A DNA stretch of 64,000 bases from Phycisphaerae bacterium. Its GTDB lineage: Bacteria > Planctomycetota > Phycisphaerae > UBA1845 > UTPLA1. The position numbers and the translations under genes were made by a program. Location of the stretch: the NCBI GenBank assembly GCA_019636475.1, contig JAHBXN010000005.1:124001-188000 (forward strand). Direction: 5' to 3'. The notes under the pieces are model-generated. The model was not told the DNA's origin. It saw only the letters and a list, made by a program, of their open reading frames with translations, and ran no database searches. Positions 25,278-33,778 of the stretch are shown here, in pieces (position 1 is the first letter of the stretch; each line of letters starts with the position of its first letter).

Positions 25278-25311
25278 CGGCCCCGCCAAACGGTCGGTTT
25301 GCGCGGGGCCG
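25278..25311 (-). terminator. Hairpin, probable terminator, in the 336-base gap between dehydrogenase genes
   Basis: CGGCCCCGC (25278-25286) plus CAAAC (25287-25291) pair with GTTTG (25297-25301) and GCGGGGCCG (25303-25311), with a 5-base loop and one bulged base. On the minus strand it is followed by CGTCGTTTTCC, a weak U-run. I see no gene in the rest of 25092-25427. Confidence 0.5.
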
Positions 25312-25427
25312 TGGTGAGGAGAGAGTGAGGCTGGATTTGTCGCGCCGGACGCCGCCGCGCGGACTTCGCGGTCATGGGGTGTCCGGCTGCCGCTGTTCAT
25401 TCAAGCCGACGGCGATTGCCACGGCGA

Positions 25428-26414
25428 TCAGCCACCGACCACGTGTACTTTCTCCGGATTGACGCAGTGCAGAAATTCGTCGTGGTCGCGATACGCAGCG
25501 ATCACTCGGATCATCTCCTCTGCAACCGCGTCCTGGGCCTGATGGGTCGAGGCGCCGACATGGTGCGTGCCGTACAGGTGCGGCTCGTGACTGATGGGAT
25601 CCTTGAACTCGGGATCCGTCGCAGTCGGCTCCAACTCGTACACATCGAGCGCGGCCCCTGCAATGTCGCCGCAACGCAGCGATTCTGCGAGCGCCGTTTC
25701 GTCCACCACCCCGCCGCGACTGCAATTGACCAGATAGGCCGTCGGCTTCATCAGAGCCAATTCACGCCGACCGATCATGTGGCGAGTCTGCATTCCACCT
25801 GGGACATGGAGCGTGATGAAATCAGCCTCCTCAATCAGGTCGTCAAACCTTGAATACTTGACGCCGAGTTGCTTCTCAAGTTCGGGCCGGCGAATCACGT
25901 CGTAATACATGACATTCATTCCGAAGGCGGCCGCACGGCAGGCCACTTCCTGTCCGACACATCCCAATCCGATGATGCCGAGCGTGCGGCCTTTGAGTCC
26001 GAGCGCTTCGCTGCTGTATTTTTTCTTGTTCCAGACTCCGCGCCGCAGGTCGTCTGTTTCGTCAACGATCTGCCGATCGAGCGCGATCATGAGTCCGATC
26101 GTCAATTCAGCGACCGCGACCGAGTTCATTCCCGGACAATTGCAGACCCGAATTCCGAGTTCATCGGCCGCAGCGACGTCGATGGTATCGAAGCCAGACC
26201 CGGCGCGAATGACGAGTTTTAGCCCGTGGCCCGCCTCCAACACGGGACGGGGAACCTTGGTTGAACGGACCACCAGTACTTCACAACCGGTTTCGGCAAC
26301 GGCGTCGGCCAAGTCTTTCCCCGTCAGGCCGGTCCTGCTGAAGACTTCGCAGCCCATTGACTTGAGTCTGGAAATGGCGAAGTCCGGAATTTTGTCAGCG
26401 AGCAGAATTTTCAT
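25428..26414 (-). CDS. SerA-like D-2-hydroxyacid dehydrogenase without ACT domain
   Basis: 328 aa, NAD-dependent D-2-hydroxyacid dehydrogenase. Segments: LVIRAGSGFDTIDVAAADEL, Rossmann motif GRTLGIIGLGCVGQEVACRA, NCSRGGVVDETALAESLRCG with the conserved Arg, and LYGTHHVGASTHQAQDAVAE with the catalytic His. It ends soon after the catalytic domain and has no regulatory domain. The protein closely follows the neighbouring ACT-containing enzyme (both contain WNKKxYS and a G-L-K-G-R-T-L-G-x-I-G run), so these two are probably duplicates. Start: a full AGGAGG precedes the ATG at 26414. It is the most upstream of the three tandem paralogues; a terminator-like hairpin separates it from the next. Confidence 0.88.
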   Translation of the reverse strand: MKILLADKIPDFAISRLKSMGCEVFSRTGLTGKDLADAVAETGCEVLVVRSTKVPRPVLEAGHGLKLVIRAGSGFDTIDVAAADELGIRVCNCPGMNSVAVAELTIGLMIALDRQIVDETDDLRRGVWNKKKYSSEALGLKGRTLGIIGLGCVGQEVACRAAAFGMNVMYYDVIRRPELEKQLGVKYSRFDDLIEEADFITLHVPGGMQTRHMIGRRELALMKPTAYLVNCSRGGVVDETALAESLRCGDIAGAALDVYELEPTATDPEFKDPISHEPHLYGTHHVGASTHQAQDAVAEEMIRVIAAYRDHDEFLHCVNPEKVHVVGG

Positions 26415-26781
26415 GCGGCACCTCCTCACGAACGATTGCACACCACAATCCCGACTGCATTGATTTCAGACCCGGTGGAGCGGACTGATTGCGCACCCGG
26501 GTTCATGTACCAGGATGGCGCCGGGAGCCGCTGAATTCCGCCGTGTTTGAAGGACAGCCTGAGGAATTCAGGGCAATTGTCGTGCCATCGTCCGGAACGG
26601 CGCCGAAGGAACGCTTCAAGCACGAAACAGTCCTGAAAGCGGAAGCCTGCCCACTCCGGGGGACAAATCACCCAAACTCGTTATCATCTCCGAAGCTGAC
26701 AAGCGATTGGCCGCCGTATCTTTCCGCACTTCCGTGGAACAACGCGCTTTAATGCGGAAATCTCAAACGGAACGAGGCGAC

Positions 26782-27645
26782 ATGACCCGCGTCGGAGTGA
26801 TCGAACCGACGGCTGCCGGAACTGCGAGAGGCTCTGAAATGTCGAATCAACCGCATAAAGTTGTCGATCCGATTCACGGATTGCGGGCGTTCCTTGCCCT
26901 GGACGCGATCGTTCGCCTGTTTCTCTGGTCGGGCTCCATCGTCGTCGCGGTCGGCTGTATCAGCGCGCTGGGCGACTGGCCGTCGGTTCCGCTGATTCGC
27001 TCGGACTTCGGAACCGCATTGCACTGGATCGGCACGCTGTGTCAGTTCGCGTTTCTGTTCAATGTGAGTTACGTGCTGCTGCTATCACTTCTGCGCCTGC
27101 CGATTCCGACACCGAAGCCGGGACGATATACGCTGGTGCCGGGCAAGCCGCCGGATAGACAACTGGTCTGGGCGTGTCTGGCGGCGACGCTGACAAAAGC
27201 CCGTTACGAACCGCCCTTTCCGGGCTTTCTCGTTCATCACGTCGCGAGTCTTCCGCCGTTCTGCTGGATTTATAACAGTGTTGTCGGCCCGAAGACGAAA
27301 TCGTGCAGCGTGACAGATGTGAAGTTCATGGACCCGTTCGGAATTGAAGTCGGGAGGAATGTGGTCTTCGGCCTGGGCACGATCATCTCCGCCCATGCTC
27401 AGGGGCGCGACGACATCACGATCCGCAAGACTCGAATTGAAGACAACGTCATATTCGGCGGCAACGTGATCGTGTATGACGGCTGCACGATTGGACAGGG
27501 CAGCGTCATCCTGGGAGGCGCCATCGTGAAGTCGGGCACGGTGGTGGGAGAGAACGAAGTGTGGGGAGGCATTCCGGCACGGAAGCTGAAGACGCTCCCG
27601 CCGTTCGGTTCGCCCATGTCGGCCGAGGACGAGTTTTCTGTGTAG
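26782..27645 (+). CDS. Membrane protein with left-handed beta-helix (hexapeptide repeat) acyltransferase domain
   Basis: 287 aa from the ATG at 26782 (GAGG upstream); the ATG at 26839, with GAGAGG before it, would give 268 aa. Two hydrophobic segments, AIVRLFLWSGSIVVAVGC and LHWIGTLCQFAFLFNVSYVL, anchor the N-terminal half. The C-terminal third carries hexapeptide repeats: VGRNVVFGLGTIISAHAQ, IEDNVIFGGNVIVYDGCTIG, SVILGGAIVKSGTVVGEN, then EVWGGIPARKLK, the typical end of serine/maltose acetyltransferase-type folds. It should transfer an acyl group to a sugar or lipid headgroup at the membrane. It stands alone, and its 5' region diverges from the SerA-like genes. Acceptor unknown. Confidence 0.74.
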   Translation: MTRVGVIEPTAAGTARGSEMSNQPHKVVDPIHGLRAFLALDAIVRLFLWSGSIVVAVGCISALGDWPSVPLIRSDFGTALHWIGTLCQFAFLFNVSYVLLLSLLRLPIPTPKPGRYTLVPGKPPDRQLVWACLAATLTKARYEPPFPGFLVHHVASLPPFCWIYNSVVGPKTKSCSVTDVKFMDPFGIEVGRNVVFGLGTIISAHAQGRDDITIRKTRIEDNVIFGGNVIVYDGCTIGQGSVILGGAIVKSGTVVGENEVWGGIPARKLKTLPPFGSPMSAEDEFSV

Positions 27646-27737
27646 GTGCCGCGGGTGTGTGGCGCAGACTGCTATATGAAGAGGGCCGCCGACGCATTTG
27701 TCGCAATCGTCCCGCACCTCACGTATTTGAAAGATCA

Positions 27738-27746
27738 TGCTAAAAT
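27738..27746 (+). promoter_or_regulatory. Extended -10 promoter for the response-regulator gene
   Basis: TGCTAAAAT fits TGnTAnAAT; the hexamer is at 27741-27746. Predicted start is near 27753, leaving a leader of about 140 bases before the ATG at 27896. The -35 region is poor. Confidence 0.4.
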
Positions 27747-27895
27747 GACGCTGATGCGGACGGCATTGGCCGGCCGTTGGAATTCACTGGGTCGCGTGCG
27801 CGTTGCACTCGAAATCGGATCGGGCAACGACGCGGCGGGTTGTCGGCTTGTTACAAGGCCGACTGGCGACGAGAGTCATTCATAGACCGGAAGAC

Positions 27896-29266
27896 ATGTC
27901 CGACACGTCTTTTATCTTGATCGTTGAAGATGAGCATTCGCACGGGGAAGCCGTGAAAGAAGGTCTTGAGCGCGCAGGCCACGCGTGCCACCTGGTTGAT
28001 TCAGTCGACGAGGCGCTCGCTTCGCTCCGGCAGCGCGCCCCCCATGTGGTGGTGTCGGACTATCGGCTGGGCGGCCACATCACCGGCCTTGAACTGCTCT
28101 CGCGGGCGCGCCAGATCAGCCCTTGGACACAGTTCATCCTTATTACGGCGCACGGCGATGAGCAACTCGCAAGGGACGCCTTCAAGGATGCCGGCGTATT
28201 CGACTATTTGAAGAAGCCTCTGGATCTCGAACTTCTGCGAAGACAGGTCAGCAGCGCCGCCCGGCAGGCGAAGATACTTCGCGAGAACTACCAACTGGCG
28301 GTTCTGCATCAACAGGCGGATTCGTTCGAGGGAATCATCGCGGTCAGCGGCGCGATGAAGAGCGTGCTGAACCGGGTCCGAAAGCTGGCGAAGACCAAGC
28401 TGACGGTGGTGATTTACGGCGAATCCGGTACGGGCAAAGAGCTGATCGCTCGCGCCATCCATAACAACTCTGACCGCCGGAAAAAGCCGTGGGTGGCCGT
28501 GAACTGTGCCGGCATTTCGGAGGGAATCCTCGAATCGGAGTTGTTCGGCCACATCAAAGGTTCGTTCACGAACGCCTTCGCGGACCGGCGCGGCTACTTT
28601 GAAGAGGCGGACGGCGGGACCGTATTTCTTGATGAGATCGGAGACATGCCGCTTCCGATGCAGGCGAAGCTATTGCGCGTTCTTGAGAACGGCGAGGTGC
28701 TGCGTGTCGGTTCGAGCAAGCCCGTCCATGTCGACGTCCGAGTGGTCGCCGCGACGAATCGCAATCTCAAGGAGCTGATTGGGGAGAGGAAGTTTCGCGA
28801 GGACTTGTTCTTCCGAATCAATCAGGCCGAGATCAATCTGCTCCCGCTGCGCGACCGGCCGGAAGACATTCCCCCATTGATCTATCATTTTGTGCAGATG
28901 GCGAACACAATTCAGGGGACGCAGGTGCGTAAGATCACCCCGGAAGCGCTGCACCTGCTGACGCGATATCGCTGGCCGGGGAATGTTCGCGAGTTACAGA
29001 ATGTGATCAGCCAGGTTGTCGCCATGTGCGACGGGGATACGCTCGACGTGCGCGACCTGCCGGCGGTGCCGCCAATCAATGCCACGACAGAGATTGTGCC
29101 GGTGACGACACGCAGCTACGCCAATATCACGCTGCGTGAGCTGGAAAAACTGGCGATTCAGCATGCCCTTGCGAAGAATCAGGGCAACCGCGAAAAGGCG
29201 GCGAAAGATCTCGGAATCGGCGCGCGGACACTCTATCGCAAGCTGCGCGAGTTCAACCTATCCTGA
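27896..29266 (+). CDS. NtrC-family response regulator with altered GAFTGA loop
   Basis: 456 aa. Receiver domain at residues 1-120, with the acceptor aspartate in VVSDYRLGG and the acidic pocket in IVEDEHSHG. AAA+ domain about 140-370: Walker A GESGTGKE, Walker B GGTVFLDEIGDM, and the R-finger region FREDLFFRINQ. Fis-type HTH at the C-terminus: NREKAAKDLGIGARTLYRKL. The sigma-54 contact loop, canonically GAFTGA, reads GSFTNA here (ELFGHIKGSFTNAFADRRG), keeping Phe-Thr but changing two other positions. Start: ATG at 27896 at the usual distance from the first beta strand. No histidine kinase is adjacent, so it is an orphan regulator. It may act with sigma-54 despite the changes or work independently of it. 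Confidence 0.9.
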   Translation: MSDTSFILIVEDEHSHGEAVKEGLERAGHACHLVDSVDEALASLRQRAPHVVVSDYRLGGHITGLELLSRARQISPWTQFILITAHGDEQLARDAFKDAGVFDYLKKPLDLELLRRQVSSAARQAKILRENYQLAVLHQQADSFEGIIAVSGAMKSVLNRVRKLAKTKLTVVIYGESGTGKELIARAIHNNSDRRKKPWVAVNCAGISEGILESELFGHIKGSFTNAFADRRGYFEEADGGTVFLDEIGDMPLPMQAKLLRVLENGEVLRVGSSKPVHVDVRVVAATNRNLKELIGERKFREDLFFRINQAEINLLPLRDRPEDIPPLIYHFVQMANTIQGTQVRKITPEALHLLTRYRWPGNVRELQNVISQVVAMCDGDTLDVRDLPAVPPINATTEIVPVTTRSYANITLRELEKLAIQHALAKNQGNREKAAKDLGIGARTLYRKLREFNLS

Positions 29267-29296
29267 TGCGATCGCGAACCTGGGCGACGGGAAACG

Positions 29297-29806
29297 TCAC
29301 TGTACCGGGGGGTCCAGTTTGTCGCCTTCGGAGATGGCGACTGAATCCGCGAAAAAGGTGATCTCGGTCTGAGGCCCCTTGATCGCTTCGACTTCGTCGA
29401 CGGTCTTGCCGTTGTCCTCGGCGTAGTGGCGGGCGTCGGCCTCGCTCAGGGTGAGGACCTCGACGGTTCCGTTCATATAGACCTGGTGCCCGCCGGCATT
29501 GCGCGGGACAAGGAATCCGTCGCTGCATGCCTCACTTTTGGTGAAACGAACGCGCGCGGTGTGCGTGCCGTCCGTGACGGTCATCCAGCAGCCGCGGTTC
29601 TTGCAGACCTCGACAATCCGACCCTTCACGCAAATGCGATCGCCTTTGAGCGAATCGGCTCGAGCGACGACATCGCTCAGGGTCATGACTTTTTTCACTT
29701 CGCTATGACCGCCGTACACCTTGAATCCTTGGGTGTTCTCGGATGTCTGACAGCCCACGGCGAACATGCAAACGGCTACAAACGGCATGACAACCAGCTT
29801 CTTCAC
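29297..29806 (-). CDS. DUF4920 lipoprotein
   Basis: 169 aa, lipoprotein: MKKLVVMPFVAVCMFAVGC with lipid Cys 19. The mature part has an OB-fold-like region, VKGRIVEVCKNRGCWMTVTD near residues 61-80, which carries the CKNRGCWM motif that defines the DUF4920 family. HQVYMNGTVEVLTLSEADAR follows. Function is unknown; the fold suggests a small envelope protein, perhaps with a metal or disulfide at the two cysteines. ATG at 29806; a candidate promoter at 29905-29878 indicates its own transcript rather than read-through from recG 310 bases upstream. Confidence 0.75.
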   Translation of the reverse strand: MKKLVVMPFVAVCMFAVGCQTSENTQGFKVYGGHSEVKKVMTLSDVVARADSLKGDRICVKGRIVEVCKNRGCWMTVTDGTHTARVRFTKSEACSDGFLVPRNAGGHQVYMNGTVEVLTLSEADARHYAEDNGKTVDEVEAIKGPQTEITFFADSVAISEGDKLDPPVQ

Positions 29807-29877
29807 GGCCGACTCCTACAGCGCGACGAGGACCTCGCGCCAACATCTTGCCTTAGAAATCCCAAAACGACCGTAAC

Positions 29878-29905
29878 AGAATATCGCCGACTGATCCATA
29901 TGCAA
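29878..29905 (-). promoter_or_regulatory. Candidate promoter for the DUF4920 gene
   Basis: On the minus strand, TTGCAT (29905-29900), 16 bases, TATTCT (29883-29878). The start would be near 29871, 65 bases before the ATG. The rest of the 310-base region 29807-30116 shows no convincing gene. Confidence 0.38.
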
Positions 29906-30116
29906 GCTGCGGATGGCTTTATCGGTGACGGCGCTCCGCGGGGCTCCCATCGTCCGGGTGGTCGAAGACCATTCGCCCGCTCATTCGGACTGAGCCGCGC
30001 CTGTGACGATGAATCTCCGGATCGACATCGAGCAGCTTCCTTGAGCCTGAGGATGATGCCGAACATCGGCCTTGCCGGCGGATTTGATGAGTCGAGGGAC
30101 CTGCAGGCGTGTTTGA

Positions 30117-32237
30117 TCAACCCATTCCCATCAGCTTCAATCGATCGCCATATTTCAGCATCAGCGATTCGCGAAGCGCTGCGAGCCGCGGGTTCTGGAG
30201 ATGCGGATCATTGCGCAAATAATCAGCCGCATCCTGTTGGGCAGAGCGAAGAATGTCGCCGTCGTTCACGAGATTCGCCACGCGCAGGTCGGGCAGGCCG
30301 TGCTGCCGGACTCCCAGCATCTCACCCGATCCGCGAATGCGCAAATCCTGCTCCGCGATTCTGAAACCATCCGTGGTTTCCAACAGGACGTTCAAACGCT
30401 CATTCTCCGCCGCGCGAGCCGATCCGGTCATTAAGAGGCAGTGCCCCGGCTTGTCACCTCGGCCGACGCGGCCCCGCAACTGGTGCAACTGCGACAGGCC
30501 GTATCTTTCGGAATGTTCGACAACCATGCAGGTCGCGTTCGGCACGTCGATTCCGACCTCGATCACGGTTGTCGCGACAAGAACCCGCACGCTGCCAGCG
30601 GCAAATTTTGCCATGACGGTCTCGCGTTCGTCCGTTGTCATTCGACCATGAAGCAGGCCAACGGTGAAGCCACGGAACTCGACGTCGCGAAGCCGCTCAA
30701 ACTCGACCGTTGCCGCCTTCGCTTCAACCTTGTCTGACTCGTCGATCAGTGGATAAACGACATAGGCCTGCTCGCCCGCCGCGAGTTGCCTTCGCACAAA
30801 CTCCCACGCAGCGGGCCGCATGGAAGGGAGCACCATTCGGGTCTGAATCGGGCTTCTTCCGGGTGGCAACTCGTCGATGGTTGTGGCGTCCAGGTCACCG
30901 AAGACCGTCATGGCGAGCGTCCGCGGAATCGGGGTGGCCGTCATCACGAGGTAATGCGGCGCCGGTCCCTTGGCGCGAAAATTGGCCCGCTGTCTGACGC
31001 CAAATCGGTGCTGTTCGTCAATGACGACGAGGCCGAGTCGCTTGAATCGCACGTCGGCCTGAATGAGTGCATGGGTGCCAACCACCAGATCAAGCTGTCC
31101 CGCCGCAATCCGACCGATGATCTCCCGCCGCGCAGCAGCGCGGAGTCCGCCGACGAGCAGCGCGTTTCGAACTCGGCTGCCCGCCAGATAGCGGTCGATC
31201 GATCGGGCATGCTGCTCCGCGAGCAATTCCGTCGGCGCCATGACCGCGACCTGCATTCGATTGGCGATCGCGACGAGCGCCGCATAGAGCGCCACGACGG
31301 TTTTTCCGCAACCCACATCGCCCTGGAGCATGCGCTGCATTGGCCGCGCCTGGGCCAGATCCGCCGAGATTTCCTGCACGGCGCGGTTCTGCGCCGGGGT
31401 CAGGGGAAATGGGAACCGCGCCCTGATGCGCCGGTCGATTTCATCGCTGGAATGCAGTGCCGTGGCCGTTGCGCTCGCGGCCCGCTGCCTTCGTGCAATC
31501 TGGGTTGCCAACTGAAGCAGGAGCAGTTCGTCATAGGCGAGCCGCCGCCTGGCCCGTTCGACGTCCGCGTCGACCGTGGGCCGATGCAGGACTTCAAAGG
31601 ACCATCGGCGCGGGGCAAGATCGCGCTTAAGCAGATGATCGGCGTCGTGCCATTCGCTCACAAGCGCGAGCATCCGGTCCAGGTTCACGGCGATCAGTCG
31701 CGCGATCTGCTCGCTTGAGAGCATCGCGGTTGCGGGATAGACGCCCGCCACGCTCGCCGGGTTCTTTTCATTCGCCGGCGCCGCGTCGCCGCCCAGCACC
31801 GTGATCTTCGGATTGACGATCTGCGGCCGATCGCGATAACCGCGAACCTGCCCCGTCAATCGAACGATCATGCCCGGCTTCACCCGATCGATCATCCACG
31901 GCGCGTTAAACCACACCGCACCGCAGCGGGCGGAGTTGTCTGTCACGGTCGCCGCCACGGATCGACCGAATCTCCCGCCCTGCAAGCGAACGGCCGTGAC
32001 CTGCCCGACGATGGATGCGGTCATGCCTTCGTCAAGATTCGCGACGAGACGCTCCTCGGTGCGCTCGTGGCGCACCGGCACGTATTCGAGCAAGTCGCCG
32101 ATCGTTCGGACGCCCAGCCGCGCGAATGATTCAGCCCGCTTTGGACCGACTCCCGGGAGAAATTGAATTTCGTCGGAGAGGTTGAACTCGCGGCGCCGCG
32201 TACTCTCGGCCGCTTTGGGGCGACCGGGCGGTGTCAC
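30117..32237 (-). CDS. recG: ATP-dependent DNA helicase RecG
   Basis: Branch-migration helicase that remodels stalled forks and Holliday junctions. 706 aa from the GTG at 32237. The N-terminal wedge domain includes FLPGVGPKRAESFARLG and the OB-fold segment SIVGQVTAVRLQGGRFGRS. Superfamily-2 motifs: GDVGCGKTVVAL (I), MAPTELLAEQHA (Ia), DEQHRFGV (II), MTATPIPRTLAM (III), VIEVGIDVPNAT (V), QLRGRVGRG (VI). Start choice: the GTG overlaps the TGA of the LysM gene by four bases (GTGA), indicating coupling. The ATG at 32357 would overlap LysM by 124 bases and adds unconserved sequence. There is no stand-alone promoter evident. Confidence 0.93.
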   Translation of the reverse strand: MTPPGRPKAAESTRRREFNLSDEIQFLPGVGPKRAESFARLGVRTIGDLLEYVPVRHERTEERLVANLDEGMTASIVGQVTAVRLQGGRFGRSVAATVTDNSARCGAVWFNAPWMIDRVKPGMIVRLTGQVRGYRDRPQIVNPKITVLGGDAAPANEKNPASVAGVYPATAMLSSEQIARLIAVNLDRMLALVSEWHDADHLLKRDLAPRRWSFEVLHRPTVDADVERARRRLAYDELLLLQLATQIARRQRAASATATALHSSDEIDRRIRARFPFPLTPAQNRAVQEISADLAQARPMQRMLQGDVGCGKTVVALYAALVAIANRMQVAVMAPTELLAEQHARSIDRYLAGSRVRNALLVGGLRAAARREIIGRIAAGQLDLVVGTHALIQADVRFKRLGLVVIDEQHRFGVRQRANFRAKGPAPHYLVMTATPIPRTLAMTVFGDLDATTIDELPPGRSPIQTRMVLPSMRPAAWEFVRRQLAAGEQAYVVYPLIDESDKVEAKAATVEFERLRDVEFRGFTVGLLHGRMTTDERETVMAKFAAGSVRVLVATTVIEVGIDVPNATCMVVEHSERYGLSQLHQLRGRVGRGDKPGHCLLMTGSARAAENERLNVLLETTDGFRIAEQDLRIRGSGEMLGVRQHGLPDLRVANLVNDGDILRSAQQDAADYLRNDPHLQNPRLAALRESLMLKYGDRLKLMGMG

Positions 32238-32626
32238 GGAATGATGAGCTTCATTCCCACGGGCAGATTGGTTGGATCGGTGACGCGCCGGCGATTTGCG
32301 ACCAGTATCCTCCGCCAGTCGCGGCTGTTCCCGTAGTACTTCTCGGAGAGGGTCCATAGCGTGTCGTTCGGCTGCACGAGGTGAATACGGCCCGGAATTT
32401 GTGTGGCGTCGAATTGATCGTCCGATGGCGAGACGGACGATGCCAGTTTGCTGCCGCCGTCATTGGTCGGAGTCGCGCTCGGCGGCGACTTCGGCGCACA
32501 AGCGGCCGCGGTGATGATACAGACGGCGGCGAGCATCCCGATTGAACGCCGACTTCCGATCCAGCGCCCCCGCAATCGCTCGCTTCGATTCAACACGCGA
32601 TGCCTCGGTCGCCACTTGCTGAGCAT
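32234..32626 (-). CDS. LysM-domain lipoprotein, small
   Basis: 130 aa from the ATG at 32626. The N-terminus is basic (LSKWRPRHRVLNRSERLRGR) and is followed by the hydrophobic IGMLAAVCIITAAAC, a good lipobox with acylation at the final Cys. A short Ser/Pro linker leads to a single LysM domain at the C-terminus (HLVQPNDTLWTLSEKYYG, then LPVGMKLIIP), which should bind peptidoglycan or a GlcNAc polymer. The stop overlaps the recG GTG by four bases, so the pair is translationally coupled; no functional link to recG is obvious. A CATAAT at 32641-32636 lies very close to the start codon and could give a nearly leaderless mRNA. Confidence 0.78.
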   Translation of the reverse strand: MLSKWRPRHRVLNRSERLRGRWIGSRRSIGMLAAVCIITAAACAPKSPPSATPTNDGGSKLASSVSPSDDQFDATQIPGRIHLVQPNDTLWTLSEKYYGNSRDWRRILVANRRRVTDPTNLPVGMKLIIP

Positions 32627-32774
32627 ATCGGGCCTATTATGACGCGGTCCGGGTTTGAATGGAACCGGTCGAATTATGTCGCGGCCGCCCCATTTGACCC
32701 GGACATCCTGCGACCTCACAATCAACCGGATTCAACTTGCGGTACCGCTGGTCACACAGAGGAGATCTCGCCAC

Positions 32775-33683
32775 ATGCCCTTGCTCGTCACCGGAACCGT
32801 CGGAATCGATACCGTGGAAACACCGACTGCGCGCGTCGATAATGTTCCCGGCGGTTCGGCCTTTCATTTCGCCATGGCGGCCGCGCTGGTCGGTCCGGTT
32901 CGACTCGTCGCTGCCGTGGGTGACGATTTCCCTGCTGAACACCGCCGATATTTCGACGGGTTGCCGATTGATATCACAGGGCTCGAGATCCGCAAAGGCT
33001 CCAAGACCTTCAGTTGGCATGGGAAATACCTGGACGACATGAATCAGCGGGAAAGTCTCCGCACCGACTTGAACGTGATCGCCGAGGCCCCGCCGCCGAT
33101 CCCGGACGCCTATCGCGATTCGGACTATGTCTTCCTCGCGAACACCCATCCGGCAGTGCAACGCGGTTTCCTTGAGCAGATGCACCAGCCCAAGCTCGTC
33201 GTAATGGATACGATGGATCTTTGGATCAACATCTGCAAGGACGAACTCATGGCCACGCTTCGAAAAGTTCATGGCGTCGTAATGAATGACAGCGAAGCGC
33301 GGCTCCTGACCGGCGTTCGCGATGTGATTCCCGCGGCGCGGCAGGTTCTTGCGGCGGGACCTCGATTCGTCATCGTGAAAAAAGGCGAGCACGGCGCGAT
33401 GCTCGTCACGGCCGACGAGATCGCGTCGCTCCCGGCCTATCCGACGGCCGGCGTGGTCGATCCAACCGGGGCAGGGGACAGTTTCGCCGGGGGCATGATG
33501 GGTTACCTTGCCCGGGTCGATCGACACGATACCCGAGCTATCAAGACGGCGATGGCCTACGGAACGTGCACCGCTTCAATCTGCATCGAGGACTTTTCCA
33601 GCGAGGCGCTGCGGCGCGCCGACCCGAATGAAGTTCAGCGTCGACTGGCGCGCTACAGCGACATGCTCACCATCGATGCATGA
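32775..33683 (+). CDS. PfkB-family sugar/nucleoside kinase
   Basis: Ribokinase-fold kinase of 302 aa. N-terminal substrate region: TPTARVDNVPGGSAFHFAMA with the di-glycine hinge (PGG). C-terminal PfkB signature 2: AGVVDPTGAGDSFAGGMMGY, with the catalytic Asp in GAGDSF. Mid-region FVIVKKGEHGAMLVT is the conserved strand before the ATP site. Members phosphorylate sugars, adenosine or related hydroxyls; the motifs do not tell which. Start: GGAGA about nine bases before the ATG at 32775. The frame is open upstream to 32655, but that part overlaps the divergent LysM gene. No sugar transporter or pathway gene is adjacent. Confidence 0.87.
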   Translation: MPLLVTGTVGIDTVETPTARVDNVPGGSAFHFAMAAALVGPVRLVAAVGDDFPAEHRRYFDGLPIDITGLEIRKGSKTFSWHGKYLDDMNQRESLRTDLNVIAEAPPPIPDAYRDSDYVFLANTHPAVQRGFLEQMHQPKLVVMDTMDLWINICKDELMATLRKVHGVVMNDSEARLLTGVRDVIPAARQVLAAGPRFVIVKKGEHGAMLVTADEIASLPAYPTAGVVDPTGAGDSFAGGMMGYLARVDRHDTRAIKTAMAYGTCTASICIEDFSSEALRRADPNEVQRRLARYSDMLTIDA

Positions 33684-33710
33684 ACGCGAGTTCACGTCGC
33701 ACCAAATGAA

Positions 33711-33739
33711 CGCGGGCGCAACCTTCGGTCGCGCCCGCG
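33711..33739. terminator. Hairpin between convergent PfkB and PQQ-dehydrogenase genes
   Basis: Perfect 9-bp stem CGCGGGCGC (33711-33719) with GCGCCCGCG (33731-33739), 11-base loop. It lies 27 bases after one stop codon and 39 after the other. T-runs on both sides are weak, so a bidirectional, inefficient terminator is the best reading. Confidence 0.45.
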
Positions 33740-33778
33740 CATTCCACCTTGATTCGAAGCGTCAGCCGCCAGACCGCA

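Noticed and set aside
29803-30120. Minus-strand ORF of 105 codons filling the recG to DUF4920 gap, overlapping both neighbours
   Set aside because: Starts with TTG, composition is Arg/Ser/Pro-rich like antisense noise, and a candidate promoter for the DUF4920 gene lies inside it.
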